Shown here: in pieces, positions 35,958 to 43,964 of the stretch
Position numbering within the stretch: the stretch's first letter is position 1
How the letters are laid out: every line of letters starts with the position of its first letter
DNA from: Methanolacinia petrolearia DSM 11571
GTDB lineage: Archaea; Halobacteriota; Methanomicrobia; Methanomicrobiales; Methanomicrobiaceae
DNA length: 64,000 bases
Direction of reading: 5' to 3'
Assembly (NCBI RefSeq): GCF_000147875.1
Contig: NC_014507.1
Span: forward strand, 930,001 to 994,000
The notes under the pieces: generated by a model
Seen by the model: the letters and a program-made list of their open reading frames with translations, nothing else
What the model was told of the DNA's origin: nothing
Databases searched by the model: none
Translations under genes and position numbers: made by a program

Positions 35958-37319
35958 TTATAACACCTTCAGGATTATAAGTGTAATATCGTCAAATTGA
36001 GGATTTCCTGCTGAATGAAGGTCTACTGATTCGATTATCAGGTCGGCAATTTCGTCCGGTTTTTTGTGCCTGTTGTTCATAATAATCTCTTTGAGTCTTT
36101 CCTCTCCGAACTCTTCCTCCCTGGTGTTAATCGATTCGGTAATGCCGTCGGTAAAGAAGACTATAAGATCGCCGGAGGAGGTGGAGATCTCCCCTGCCCC
36201 GTATTTATTGTCCTCCAGCACCCCGAGAGCCATACCTGTGGGGTTGAGGGGCAGAAAATCATTATCCGAAGCTCCAAGATACAGGGGCGGGCAGTGTCCG
36301 GCATTTGCATATTCGATCTTTTTAGACGAATGGTTGAGGCGCATGTAAAATAATGTAACAAACATTCCGGCCCCTGATTCGGCCAGGATCAGGTTGTTTG
36401 CATCTTCCATCGCCTTTTTTATCGACCTGTTCCAGCCTGCGCTTGCATTCATAAGAGTCTTCGAGAGAACCATGAAAAGTGCGGCAGGCACGCCTTTCCC
36501 TGAAACGTCGGCGATAACTATTCCGGTTTCTTCACCGCCGCAATCGATAAAATCATAAAAATCCCCGCCGACCTCCTTTGCAGGTCTGCTTAAGGCAAAG
36601 ATGCTGAACCCCGGTATCTCGGGGATAGCCCCCGGAAGAAAGTTGGTTTGGATTTCGGAGGCGATCTCCAGTTCCGCCCTGTTCTTTGCAACCTCTTTCT
36701 CATATTGATCCCTCTCATTTATCGTTTTCTTCTCTTCGAGAAGATTCCTGAAGAGATATGAAAAGATAAGAATCCCTATGACATTTGCAATTATCATGGG
36801 AATCGCCGCAAAACTGACAATTTCAAAGGCAATTTCAGGAGGTTTCACCATAGCGAGAATTATCAGCATCTGGAGTGATTCCATGGCTACCGCAAATACG
36901 ACGGCGATTTTTACCCCTGCAAAATCTTTTTTCAGCAGAAGATAGACCAGACCGGCAAACAGGCCGCTCAAAACTGCTGCAATACTACACGGGAGGCTGG
37001 TTGTACCACCCGTTGCAGATATCAGGGCTGCGCCGATCAGTCCGGCACCGATGCCGACATAGGGGCCGCAGAAAAGCCCTCCTAACATAGGGCCTATGTC
37101 CCCGACATTCAGAGGCTCGCCGAGGATGCTGAGACCTCCGAGAGTACCGTAAATCGAGAGAAGACCGAAGAAGACGATAAGGACGGCCTGGTTTTTCCAG
37201 GTGTATCTTCTCTTGACGGCATCCGAAAACCAGCGTGAGCGTATAACAAAGATGGAGAAGACTATAATTACGCAGATCAGTTCAAAAAGGTCTATGAAAA
37301 AGTCCAGTTCCACGCTCAT
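35958..37319 (-). CDS. Membrane sensor phosphatase: 5TM LytS-type sensor plus SpoIIE PP2C domain
   Basis: 453 residues. The N-terminal half has a 5TM receptor of LytS type (about 1-200: NVGDIGPMLGGLFCGPYVGIGAGLIG, GGTTSLPCSIAAVLSGLFAG), then a linker helix, then a SpoIIE-type PP2C phosphatase (about 225-450: EIQTNFLPG, GGDFYDFID, VIADVSGKGVPAALFM, LIVFFTDGITESIN, DDITLIILKV) with the metal-binding Asp residues. It would dephosphorylate the STAS protein encoded 13 bp upstream in response to an extracellular ligand. Confidence 0.88.
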   Translation of the reverse strand: MSVELDFFIDLFELICVIIVFSIFVIRSRWFSDAVKRRYTWKNQAVLIVFFGLLSIYGTLGGLSILGEPLNVGDIGPMLGGLFCGPYVGIGAGLIGAALISATGGTTSLPCSIAAVLSGLFAGLVYLLLKKDFAGVKIAVVFAVAMESLQMLIILAMVKPPEIAFEIVSFAAIPMIIANVIGILIFSYLFRNLLEEKKTINERDQYEKEVAKNRAELEIASEIQTNFLPGAIPEIPGFSIFALSRPAKEVGGDFYDFIDCGGEETGIVIADVSGKGVPAALFMVLSKTLMNASAGWNRSIKKAMEDANNLILAESGAGMFVTLFYMRLNHSSKKIEYANAGHCPPLYLGASDNDFLPLNPTGMALGVLEDNKYGAGEISTSSGDLIVFFTDGITESINTREEEFGEERLKEIIMNNRHKKPDEIADLIIESVDLHSAGNPQFDDITLIILKVL

Positions 37320-37332
37320 ATGTCAAAGTATT

Positions 37333-37680
37333 TTATTTTATAAAATCCGAAAGTGCTTCATTCTCCGAGCCATGAATATCAAAAATACTGTTAAATCCGG
37401 ATACAACGAATACATCCATGACGAAAGGTTTTAATCCGGATAATTTTATGTCTCCTCCTGACAGCCTTACTGTTTTTAATGCAGAAAGCATTACTCTAAG
37501 CCCCGAGCTGCTGATATAATCCACTTCATTCATATTGATTATTATCTTCCCAGAACCTGATTTGATGGCTTCTTTCAGATTTTCATCGAGAATACTGGAG
37601 TTTTGTGCATCGATCCGGCCTTTGACCATAATAATTTCAGCCGGTTCGGATTTTTTCCGGTTAATCTCCATGATATTCAT
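37333..37680 (-). CDS. STAS-domain anti-sigma-factor antagonist
   Basis: 115 residues, first gene of the set, starting MNIMEINRKKSEPAEII. The STAS core is KGRIDAQNSSILDENLKEAIKSGSGKIIINMNEVDYISSSGLRVMLSALKTV, with the phospho-acceptor Ser in the DYISSSGLRVML motif. It should be switched by the ATPase (kinase) and the SpoIIE phosphatase encoded next to it. No promoter motif was securely identified in 37684-37735. Confidence 0.88.
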   Translation of the reverse strand: MNIMEINRKKSEPAEIIMVKGRIDAQNSSILDENLKEAIKSGSGKIIINMNEVDYISSSGLRVMLSALKTVRLSGGDIKLSGLKPFVMDVFVVSGFNSIFDIHGSENEALSDFIK

Positions 37681-37735
37681 TTTCTAATTGGAACAGATAA
37701 TATCTTCCTGTTTTTTCAGTCCGGTATCCGGGACA

Positions 37736-37783
37736 GGGATCGAGGACATCCACGTCGTCGGGAAGAGGAAAGGGTGAAGGATT
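37736..37783 (+). repeat. 48-bp direct repeat, right copy (moaC fragment)
   Basis: A copy of the moaC 3' end, 47 of 48 bases identical to 33416-33463. It is not part of a gene: no start codon precedes it in frame. It closes the island on the right. The gap 37681-38068 also contains the R1-like GGCCGCCGCCCCGAAGGGCG hairpin (37819-37845) and then the L15e promoter (TTTTAATACC near 37957). Confidence 0.9.
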
Positions 37784-38068
37784 TCCCTCTGGTTCCTCTA
37801 TGGAATGAATACGTGATTCCGGCCGCCGCCCCGAAGGGCGCCCCGCGGCGGCATCAATTAACCTATGGCAAATATTTGAATTAAGAAAGAGTATCGGCCG
37901 GTTGTAGATCGTTATCCGGCGGCATTTGGTTTTTTTTCTTCAGTTCATGCCGACTGTTTTAATACCGACAATAACAAAACTGTAAAGAACTGTGGGGATG
38001 CGTCCCTCCAGGATCACAAAGGAATGTGGCCGGTTTCAGACCGGCTGAACCTTTCAGGTGAATCAAAA

Positions 38069-38659
38069 ATGGTAAAATCAATGTATGGATACGTCCGCGA
38101 CGCATGGAAATGTCCGGACGAAACCGAAGTAAAGACACTTCTCTGGAACCGTATGCAGGAATGGCGCCGCGAGGGCAGTGTCGTCCGTATCGAGAGACCT
38201 ACAAGGATCGACCGTGCAAGAAACCTCGGCTACCGTGCCAAGCAGGGAATCATCGTCTGCCGTGTCAAGGTTCGCCGTGGAGGCCGCAGAAAGCCGCGTT
38301 ACATCCGCGGACGCAGGACGAACCGCATGGGTATGCGCCGTGCCACAATGGGCAAGAGCATCCAGAGGATCGCTGAAGAGCGTGCGGCACGCAAGTTCGT
38401 CAACATGGAAGTTCTCAACTCCTACTGGGTCGGAGAGGACGGAAAGGCGAAATACTACGAGGTCATCCTCGTCGACGGTCACCACCCCGCGATCAAGAGC
38501 GACGCACACCTCTCGTGGATGGGCGACAACAAGCACAGGGGCCGTGCAGAGCGCGGACTGACCAGCGCCGGCGTAAGGGGACGCGGTATGCAGAAGAAAG
38601 GCAGGGGAACAGAGAAGACCCGCCCGAGCATCCGTTCGAACCAGAACAGAGGAAAGTAA
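38069..38659 (+). CDS. rpl15e: Large-subunit ribosomal protein L15e
   Basis: 196-residue archaeal/eukaryal ribosomal protein eL15. It starts [16 protein letters not shown] and contains [23 protein letters not shown] and the C-terminal [22 protein letters not shown] basic motif. A frame upstream to 38024 is open, but MVKS is the family start. It opens the superoperon that runs to prefoldin beta. Confidence 0.96.
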   Translation: MVKSMYGYVRDAWKCPDETEVKTLLWNRMQEWRREGSVVRIERPTRIDRARNLGYRAKQGIIVCRVKVRRGGRRKPRYIRGRRTNRMGMRRATMGKSIQRIAEERAARKFVNMEVLNSYWVGEDGKAKYYEVILVDGHHPAIKSDAHLSWMGDNKHRGRAERGLTSAGVRGRGMQKKGRGTEKTRPSIRSNQNRGK

Positions 38660-38690
38660 TTTCCCAACCTTTTTTCAATAGATTATTGTT

Positions 38691-39368
38691 ATGGCATATT
38701 CCGACGCCTGCGTATTTCCGTATCCCTCCGGCGACACGTCAGTCCGCAGATTCGCTCTCGAAGCTAAATACATGGGCTTTGACAGCATCGTATGTGCTGA
38801 CGGGAACGGAGGAGTTTCCGGTGAGTTTTACGGCGTCCGCGTCTACCGGGCGCTGCATCTCAGGCAGAAGAACCAGAACGATCTCGTGAAGGCGATGAGG
38901 AAATGCAGATTTAAGCCCGACATCATCCTCGTCAGTGCAGGCGACGCCACGTTCAACAGGGCTGCCCTTTCCACCGGTGGCGTGGGTATCCTCCGCGGAA
39001 TTCACGATGCGGGGAGCCGTGCGTTCGACGATGTCTGTGGTAGGAAGGCGGCCGAGAACTCGGTTGCCGTCGATATCGATCTCTCTGCGATTATCTGCCG
39101 GAGGGGGAATCCACGCCAGAAGGCTCTCGAATCTTTCGGGGAGATCCTGAAGTTCCAGCGTAAGTTCGGGTTTCCGGTCTCGATCTCCTCGGGCGCCTCG
39201 TCTTATATCCACATGAGGTCGGTCGACGAGATCGTCTCCCTTTGCGGGATCTTCGGGATGGAGGAGGACGAAGTGAAAGCAGCGCTCGGATCGGTGGATG
39301 CGATAATCAACAGTCCGCCGATAATCGAGGTTCTCGATGAGGCGATCGACGAGGTGATCCCCGAATGA
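38691..39368 (+). CDS. rnp3: RNase P protein component 3 (Rpp30)
   Basis: TIM-barrel subunit of archaeal RNase P, which matures tRNA 5' ends. 225 residues starting MAYSDACVFPYPSG, with GGVGILRGIHDAG, VAVDIDLSAIIC and PVSISSGASSYIHMRSVDEIVSLCGIFGM as in Rpp30. The next gene (rnp2) overlaps by 4 bp, consistent with stoichiometric synthesis. Confidence 0.92.
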   Translation: MAYSDACVFPYPSGDTSVRRFALEAKYMGFDSIVCADGNGGVSGEFYGVRVYRALHLRQKNQNDLVKAMRKCRFKPDIILVSAGDATFNRAALSTGGVGILRGIHDAGSRAFDDVCGRKAAENSVAVDIDLSAIICRRGNPRQKALESFGEILKFQRKFGFPVSISSGASSYIHMRSVDEIVSLCGIFGMEEDEVKAALGSVDAIINSPPIIEVLDEAIDEVIPE

Positions 39369-39847
39369 AGCCGTTGCCGCCGACACTCAGGCAGAAGAAG
39401 CGCTATGTGCTCTTCAGGATTGTTCCGCACGAGGCAGGACTGGACGGGAAGCAGATGTACTATGCAGTGTATGACGCGATTTCTTCTCTCTATGGTGATT
39501 TCGGAGCCGCGGAACTGTCGATGGCTGTCGTTCTCTGCGAGGGCAATTACACCATTGTCCGGTGCAGGAGGGGGAGTGAGAAGATGCTTGTCACGGCGGC
39601 ATTGACCGTGAACAGGATAAACGGAACCTTCTGCGCCCTTCGTCCTGTGGCAACCTCGGGGACCATCGCGGCGTTGCGGCGGCGAATGCCGGAGTCCCGC
39701 CCTCCTCTTCCGGAGAGGCAGGCTGTCTTTTCCGGGATGGAGTACACCGTCCGGCAGCGTTCACAGGAAAAGGTTGATTTATACGGAGATGGAATAAAAA
39801 ACCAAGAGATTTTGTATTTTACTCAAGATGATATGGAGGATATATAA
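39365..39847 (+). CDS. rnp2: RNase P protein component 2 (Pop5)
   Basis: 160 residues, starting MKPLPPTLRQKKRYVLFRI, typical of Pop5 (LRxKxRYVLFxI). A GTT...GNYTIVRCRRGSEKMLVTAAL core follows. It pairs with Rpp30 in the holoenzyme. The C-terminal 40 residues are a longer tail than in some archaeal Pop5. The gene ends one base before the proteasome start. Confidence 0.92.
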   Translation: MKPLPPTLRQKKRYVLFRIVPHEAGLDGKQMYYAVYDAISSLYGDFGAAELSMAVVLCEGNYTIVRCRRGSEKMLVTAALTVNRINGTFCALRPVATSGTIAALRRRMPESRPPLPERQAVFSGMEYTVRQRSQEKVDLYGDGIKNQEILYFTQDDMEDI

Positions 39848-40606
39848 ATGCAGCCAATGAATGCCCAGATGGGCGGATATGACAGGGCTATCACCGTTTT
39901 CAGTCCTGACGGAAGGTTATACCAGGTAGAGTACGCCCGCGAGGCGGTGAAGAGGGGGACGACCGCCGTCGGTGTGAAGTGCTCGGACGGAGTCGTCCTC
40001 ATCGTCGACAAAAGGGTCAGCACGAAACTCCTCGAACAGTCATCTATCGAGAAGATCTTCAAGGTCGACGACCATATCGCCGTCGCATCCTCGGGTCTTG
40101 TCGGAGACGCAAGGGCACTCGTCGACAGGGCGAGGGTCGAGTCTCAGGTAAACCGCGTGACATATAACGAGTCTATCGATGTCGAGACCCTCTCCAAGAA
40201 GATCTGCGACCACATGCAGACCCTGACGCAGTATGGCGGTGCAAGGCCGTACGGAACCGCACTGCTTATTGCAGGAATCAGCGACGGCGTCCCCCGCCTC
40301 TTTGAGACAGATCCGTCCGGGACGCTCCTCGAATACAAGGCGAGCGCAATCGGTACTGGCAGGCCCGCGGTCATGAAGGTCTTCGAGGAAGACTACCAGG
40401 AAGATATGAAGATCGTCGAAGCTATCCCGATGGGCTTAAAGGCTCTTCATGCGGCGACCGAGGGCAAGTTCGACGTGAACAATGTCGAGATCGGCGTTAT
40501 CGGAACCGAGGACGGGGGATTCAGGAGAATGTCCCGCGAAGAGGTCGATAAATACGTTGAAAACTTCAATTTCGATACACCTGAAGAGAAACAGGAAGAG
40601 GAGTAA
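39848..40606 (+). CDS. psmA: Proteasome alpha subunit
   Basis: 252 residues of the 20S proteasome gate-forming ring. Signature: [42 protein letters not shown]. It includes the N-terminal gating segment and the [13 protein letters not shown] motif. It ends in an acidic tail (EKQEEE). The beta subunit is not nearby, as usual. Follows rnp2 immediately. Confidence 0.97.
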   Translation: MQPMNAQMGGYDRAITVFSPDGRLYQVEYAREAVKRGTTAVGVKCSDGVVLIVDKRVSTKLLEQSSIEKIFKVDDHIAVASSGLVGDARALVDRARVESQVNRVTYNESIDVETLSKKICDHMQTLTQYGGARPYGTALLIAGISDGVPRLFETDPSGTLLEYKASAIGTGRPAVMKVFEEDYQEDMKIVEAIPMGLKALHAATEGKFDVNNVEIGVIGTEDGGFRRMSREEVDKYVENFNFDTPEEKQEEE

Positions 40607-40624
40607 CCGAACAGGTGACAGCAT

Positions 40625-41326
40625 ATGATTCCACTTGAACAGGCCGTCGTTGCAAGGCTTGAAAGCCATGGCGAGAGGTTCGAGATCCTTGTGGACCCCG
40701 ATCGTGCGGCGGAGATCCGCCAGGGAGACGATATTGATATTGAAGACGCGGTAGCTGCGCTTTTCGTATTCGAAAACGCCTCAAAGGCCGAAAAGGCTCC
40801 CGAAGAATCCCTCAAAAAGGTATTCGGGGAGACGGATTTCGCGAACGTTGCCGTGAGGATCATCAAAAAGGGTGAGATCCACCTTACCGCCGAGCAGCGG
40901 AAGAAGATGATCGAGGACAAACGGAAGCAGGTCGTGACCTTCATCTCGAGGAATGCGATCAACCCGCAGACTAAGCTTCCTCATCCTCCTATGCGCATTG
41001 AGATGGCGATGGATGAGGCGAGGGTCAACATCGATCCGTTCAAACATGTCGATGAGCTTGTCAAGGAGACGGTGAAGGCGCTCCGCCCTCTCATCCCCAT
41101 AAAGTTCGCGGAGATGAAGTTCGCGGTGAAGATCCCGGCCGATTATGCCCCAAAGGCTTACGGCGAGATCGCGTCTGCAACGACTATCGAGAGGGAAGAA
41201 TGGCAGAACGACGGCTCGTGGATCTGCGTGTGCAGGATCCCGGCCGGTATCCAGGAAGAGTTCTATAATATGATAAACAGGCTAACGAAGGGCGACGGAG
41301 AGGTAAAGATCCTCAGCCAGGACTAG
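40625..41326 (+). CDS. sbds: Ribosome maturation protein SBDS
   Basis: 233 residues, homologue of Sdo1/SBDS, which releases aIF6 from 50S subunits. It begins [25 protein letters not shown], then [44 protein letters not shown], and [17 protein letters not shown], matching the three-domain family. In many archaea the exosome genes rrp4, rrp41 and rrp42 follow directly; here the next gene is rpl37ae. Confidence 0.95.
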   Translation: MIPLEQAVVARLESHGERFEILVDPDRAAEIRQGDDIDIEDAVAALFVFENASKAEKAPEESLKKVFGETDFANVAVRIIKKGEIHLTAEQRKKMIEDKRKQVVTFISRNAINPQTKLPHPPMRIEMAMDEARVNIDPFKHVDELVKETVKALRPLIPIKFAEMKFAVKIPADYAPKAYGEIASATTIEREEWQNDGSWICVCRIPAGIQEEFYNMINRLTKGDGEVKILSQD

Positions 41327-41344
41327 CCACTATTAATAAGGATG

Positions 41345-41360
41345 CAGTACAAATATATAC
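41345..41360 (+). promoter_or_regulatory. Probable promoter of the rpl37ae-pfdB segment
   Basis: The only sizeable gap inside the superoperon (41327-41387) contains AAATATATACAG, an archaeal TATA-like box about 35 bp before the L37Ae start, followed by GGGGTATAAC. It sits exactly where the exosome genes would be. It implies a separate transcript for L37Ae to prefoldin. Confidence 0.5.
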
Positions 41361-41387
41361 AGACCTAAATTTCGGGGTATAACAAAT

Positions 41388-41678
41388 ATGGCTAATTCAG
41401 GAAAACACAGAGCAAAAGGAAGGACAACAGGAAGCGCAGGAAGGTTTGGTCCCCGTTACGGCCGTTTTATCAGAAAGCGCGTCAACGAAGTCGAAAAACT
41501 TTCAAAAGCGAAGCATGTCTGTCCCAACTGCGAGTCGAAAGCTGTCTCCAGGAAGGGTACAGGAATCTGGGAATGCCGCAAGTGCGGATACAAATATGCC
41601 GGCGGCGCATACGTCCCGCAGACGCCGAACCTTAAAGTGGCACTCCGTACAATCGAGCGTTCGCTGATTAAGGAATAA
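41388..41678 (+). CDS. rpl37ae: Large-subunit ribosomal protein L37Ae
   Basis: 96-residue zinc-ribbon ribosomal protein eL43. It starts [25 protein letters not shown], then [32 protein letters not shown] with CxxC pairs. The next gene, rpoP, follows by 16 bp. Confidence 0.96.
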   Translation: MANSGKHRAKGRTTGSAGRFGPRYGRFIRKRVNEVEKLSKAKHVCPNCESKAVSRKGTGIWECRKCGYKYAGGAYVPQTPNLKVALRTIERSLIKE

Positions 41679-41694
41679 ACGGAGGCCTGACATA

Positions 41695-41826
41695 ATGGCC
41701 GGTTATAAATGTGCAAGGTGTAAACAGAAGGTCGAGATCGATCTTAATGTCCGCTGCCCGTACTGCGGACACAGGATTCTGTTTAAAGAGCGCGGTGCGG
41801 GTATCAAAAACGTGAAAGCCCGATAA
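41695..41826 (+). CDS. rpoP: DNA-directed RNA polymerase subunit P (Rpb12)
   Basis: A 43-codon gene beginning [20 protein letters not shown], with CxxC (CARC) and CPYC zinc pairs and the C-terminal [16 protein letters not shown] motif of archaeal RpoP. The stop TAA shares its last base with the ATG of the Brix-domain gene, so both are co-translated. Confidence 0.95.
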   Translation: MAGYKCARCKQKVEIDLNVRCPYCGHRILFKERGAGIKNVKAR

Positions 41827-42227
41827 TGGAAGTTACAACTTCTCGAAAACCCGCTCCTTTTTTGAGGACTTTTTCAAAGGATCTGGCGTTCGCCCTCGGC
41901 GGTCATTATACTCCGCGGGGTAAGTCGGGTCTTGGCGAGATTACAGGGATAGATTCTGTCGTTCTTGTGGTCTCGAAGCAGAAGCATAGTTATCTTATCG
42001 AAATTTTTGAAGAAGGGGAGCCTGTCGAAGGCATCCCTGTCTCTAATTTCCAGGTTGTCGAAAGAGAGGACGAGATCGTCCGCGGTTTCCAGGTCGGAAA
42101 CCAAACTGTTTATGATAACCTGAAACAATACCTAAATGTTTCAAAGGCAGAGTGCGGGGATTCGACGGCCGTATTCGACGGTGCACAGAGGAGGAGGTAT
42201 GTCCTCACCCTTAAGAATGCCGTATGA
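41826..42227 (+). CDS. Brix-domain ribosome biogenesis protein
   Basis: 133 residues. Begins [39 protein letters not shown], the archaeal Brix/IMP4-like start (TSRKP...R.F.KDL). Family members assist rRNA processing. Position between rpoP and pcc1 is the standard archaeal arrangement and supports the call. Its end overlaps pcc1. Confidence 0.85.
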   Translation: MEVTTSRKPAPFLRTFSKDLAFALGGHYTPRGKSGLGEITGIDSVVLVVSKQKHSYLIEIFEEGEPVEGIPVSNFQVVEREDEIVRGFQVGNQTVYDNLKQYLNVSKAECGDSTAVFDGAQRRRYVLTLKNAV

Positions 42228-42453
42228 GGCGGTTTTCGAATTCAAAACTCCCATGGCGGTAAGAATTTTCGAGTCCGTCGTCCCGGAGAGCGAGGATATG
42301 GGCCGTTCGTTTGCCTCGGTAAAGCTGGAGGGCGAGAACAGGATTTCGCTCTTCGTGCAGGCGGAGGACGTGTCCGCACTCCGGGCTGCACTTAACACGT
42401 GGCTCAGGCTGATTAATATTGCAGATGAGATGCAGGAGGTAGTTAATCCATGA
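42199..42453 (+). CDS. pcc1: KEOPS complex subunit Pcc1
   Basis: About 84 residues, starting MSSPLRMPYEAVFEF. Small Pcc1 fold (FESVVPESEDMGRSFASVKLEGENRISLFVQAEDVSALRAALNTWLRLI). KEOPS makes t6A37 in tRNA. A GGAGGAGGT ribosome-binding site sits 5 bp before the ATG at 42199, inside the end of the Brix gene. A frame open from 42136 is not needed. Confidence 0.85.
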   Translation: MSSPLRMPYEAVFEFKTPMAVRIFESVVPESEDMGRSFASVKLEGENRISLFVQAEDVSALRAALNTWLRLINIADEMQEVVNP

Positions 42454-42809
42454 ATAATATTTCACCGAAAGTTCAGCAGCAGATTTCTATGCTGCAGCAG
42501 GTACAGCAGCAGCTCCAGACGATTGTCCAGCAGAAGATGTCATTCGAGATGTCTGTGAAGGAGGCGAAGAAGGCGAACGAGGAGCTTGAGACCCTTAAGG
42601 ACGATGCAGAGGTTTACGTGTCGGTCGGGGCGGTTATGATGCAGAAGGACAAGGCATCGGTCAAGGCGGAGTTGGAAGAGAAGATCGAGACGCTTGAGCT
42701 TCGTATCAAGTCGCTCCAGAAGCAGGAGACTGCGCTGCAGGGCAAGTTCGAGCAGCTCCAGCAGCAGATCCAGATGGCGATGAGCGGCGGAGCTCCGCAG
42801 GCAAACTGA
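42450..42809 (+). CDS. pfdB: Prefoldin beta subunit
   Basis: 119-residue coiled-coil chaperone subunit that, with the alpha subunit, passes unfolded proteins to the thermosome. Long N- and C-terminal heptad coils (QQQISMLQQVQQQLQTIVQQKMS; LEEKIETLELRIKSLQKQETALQGKFEQL) flank the beta-hairpin (DAEVYVSVGAVMMQKDK). It overlaps pcc1 by 4 bp and ends the superoperon. Confidence 0.95.
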   Translation: MNNISPKVQQQISMLQQVQQQLQTIVQQKMSFEMSVKEAKKANEELETLKDDAEVYVSVGAVMMQKDKASVKAELEEKIETLELRIKSLQKQETALQGKFEQLQQQIQMAMSGGAPQAN

Positions 42810-42826
42810 ATATTCCTTTCTTTTAT

Positions 42827-43258
42827 TGCTCTTTGCTGCTTCATATGGGTAAATAATTTTGGGACAGCAAACAATTACTCGAAAACGCGTCGCATTTTCT
42901 CGTCCTCACATGCTTTCGGAGCCCGAAAATGCTTCGTATTTTCTTATCTTCACGTGAGTTCGGAGCCCGGCTTTGCATTTCCTCATCCTCACGTGCGTTC
43001 GGATATTACATACCTTACTATACCTTGCCTGGGCGACCCCGGCACTGGCGGCCAGGTCCGCCGGACGGCCCCTGCCCAGGGGCCTTGCCTTAAGATAGCC
43101 CTCTCACGCACGCTCAGGGGACCGGCAAGGGTCCCCTAAGCTGTTTTTTGACAAATTCCCCTTCCATGAAAACCGCATCTCGCGGCGAGGTTTTGTCAAA
43201 AGTGATGAGACTTGCTTCTATACTCACACAGATTAACGAAGTGCTTTTTTTAATTCCG
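42827..43258 (+). repeat. R3 dispersed repeat, long copy 2 (in the 42810-43431 gap)
   Basis: Same element as 28044-28500, in direct orientation as read here. It has a three-fold tandem expansion of the TTCGGAGCCCG..ATTTTCTTATCTTCACGTG unit (42878-43010) absent from the other copy, followed by GGCGGCCAGG, GGCCCCTGCCCAGGGGCC and GGGGACCGGCAAGGGTCCCC hairpins, then TTTTGTCAAAAG. The remaining gap to tRNA-Tyr holds a TTATTAAAACC box near 43391 suitable for tRNA transcription. Confidence 0.78.
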
Positions 43259-43431
43259 TTACGTTATGTTCAATCCGGCATTGCCGGTGCAGTGCATTTT
43301 CCCGTTTGAGCAGGATTTTTTATGCGCAAGACCCTGATTTTTCATGTCCGGGGTGTTTTTCGCCCTGATTTCAGGGCACAAAAGCGAAATTATTAAAACC
43401 TAATTTTCCCAACATTATAGAGCACAGTGTC

Positions 43432-43542
43432 CCGCCTTAACTCAGACTGGTAGAGTGCGCGGCTGTAGATAGTTTTACCCTCACGAAAGGGGTAACTGCG
43501 CGGCTACCGCGATGTCCCCGGTTCGAATCCGGGAGGCGGGAT
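43432..43542 (+). tRNA. tRNA-Tyr (GTA) with 37-nt intron
   Basis: Acceptor CCCGCCT (43432-43438) pairs with AGGCGGG (43535-43541), with discriminator A. C1-G72 is the archaeal Tyr hallmark. D stem ACTC/GAGT, anticodon stem CGCGG/CCGCG, T arm CCCGG-TTCGAAT-CCGGG. The anticodon GTA is at 43466-43468. The loop is interrupted after position 37 by an intron. Confidence 0.95.
43470..43506 (+). other. tRNA-Tyr intron
   Basis: 37-nt intron at the canonical 37/38 position, where a bulge-helix-bulge can be cut by the archaeal splicing endonuclease. The intron forms its own hairpin (AGTT..ACCC with GGGGTAACT). Removing it restores anticodon loop CTGTAGA. Confidence 0.88.
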
Positions 43543-43554
43543 ATTTGTTGTTTG

Positions 43555-43627
43555 CCCAGTTAGTGTAGTGGCCTATCATGCAGCCCTGTCACGGCTGCGA
43601 CACGGATTCGAATTCCGTACTGGGCGT
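43555..43627 (+). tRNA. tRNA-Asp (GTC), copy 1
   Basis: Acceptor GCCCAGT pairs with ACTGGGC, with discriminator G. The anticodon stem GCAGCC/GGCTGC encloses loop CTGTCAC, anticodon GTC. T arm GGATTCGAATTCC. It lies 12 bp after tRNA-Tyr and is probably co-transcribed. An identical second gene is at 49065-49137. Confidence 0.95.
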
Positions 43628-43657
43628 TTCTTGTTTTTAGATTCTTTAATTGTTTAG

Positions 43658-43824
43658 CCTAGCCTGTGAGAAGGGCGAGGGATTCTCCCCCTCCTTTCAA
43701 CCCTCCCCCTGTGGCGATAAGTCGCCGACCGAAGGACTGTCCCCCTTTCGAAACCCAGGGCGATCTTCGGTCACATTTTGTGAAAATTAGTATTTGAAGG
43801 ATGGGCAAGCATCCCTCCGGCTCC
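43658..43824 (+). repeat. R1 dispersed mosaic repeat, copy 3 (in the 43628-43964 gap)
   Basis: Module A only, interrupted by module B. The hairpin arm GGCGATAAGTCGCC is followed at 43727 by the B insert (GACCGAAGG..CCCTTTCGAAACCC..CGGTCAC, then TGTGAAAATTAGTATTTGAA), and A resumes at about 43799 with GGATGGGCAAGCATCCCTCC. No module C. The rest of the gap is AT-rich promoter sequence of the next gene, with a strong AAGGGGGG ribosome-binding site. Confidence 0.8.
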
Positions 43825-43964
43825 TGATCTTTCTCTTGACCGAAATAATTCTTGAAATTTGGTAATAATCCAAGCAAAAATGTGTTAAGCATATTGACAA
43901 AACATTTTGAAAATATTAATCAACTGGTCCTTTCATATTACAGATTATTCCTTAAGGGGGGGTC

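Noticed and set aside
33464-37735. The moaC-flanked island as a casposon or typical integrated virus
   Set aside because: No Cas1, polymerase, integrase or virion gene is present, and the 48-bp repeat is longer than a casposon target-site duplication.
38024-38068. N-terminal extension of L15e
   Set aside because: Family members start at MVKSMYGY; the upstream codons have no conservation and the ATG at 38069 fits.
42878-43010. Tandem units in R3 as a possible CRISPR array
   Set aside because: Only three imperfect units with no unique spacers of constant length, and no cas genes anywhere in the window.
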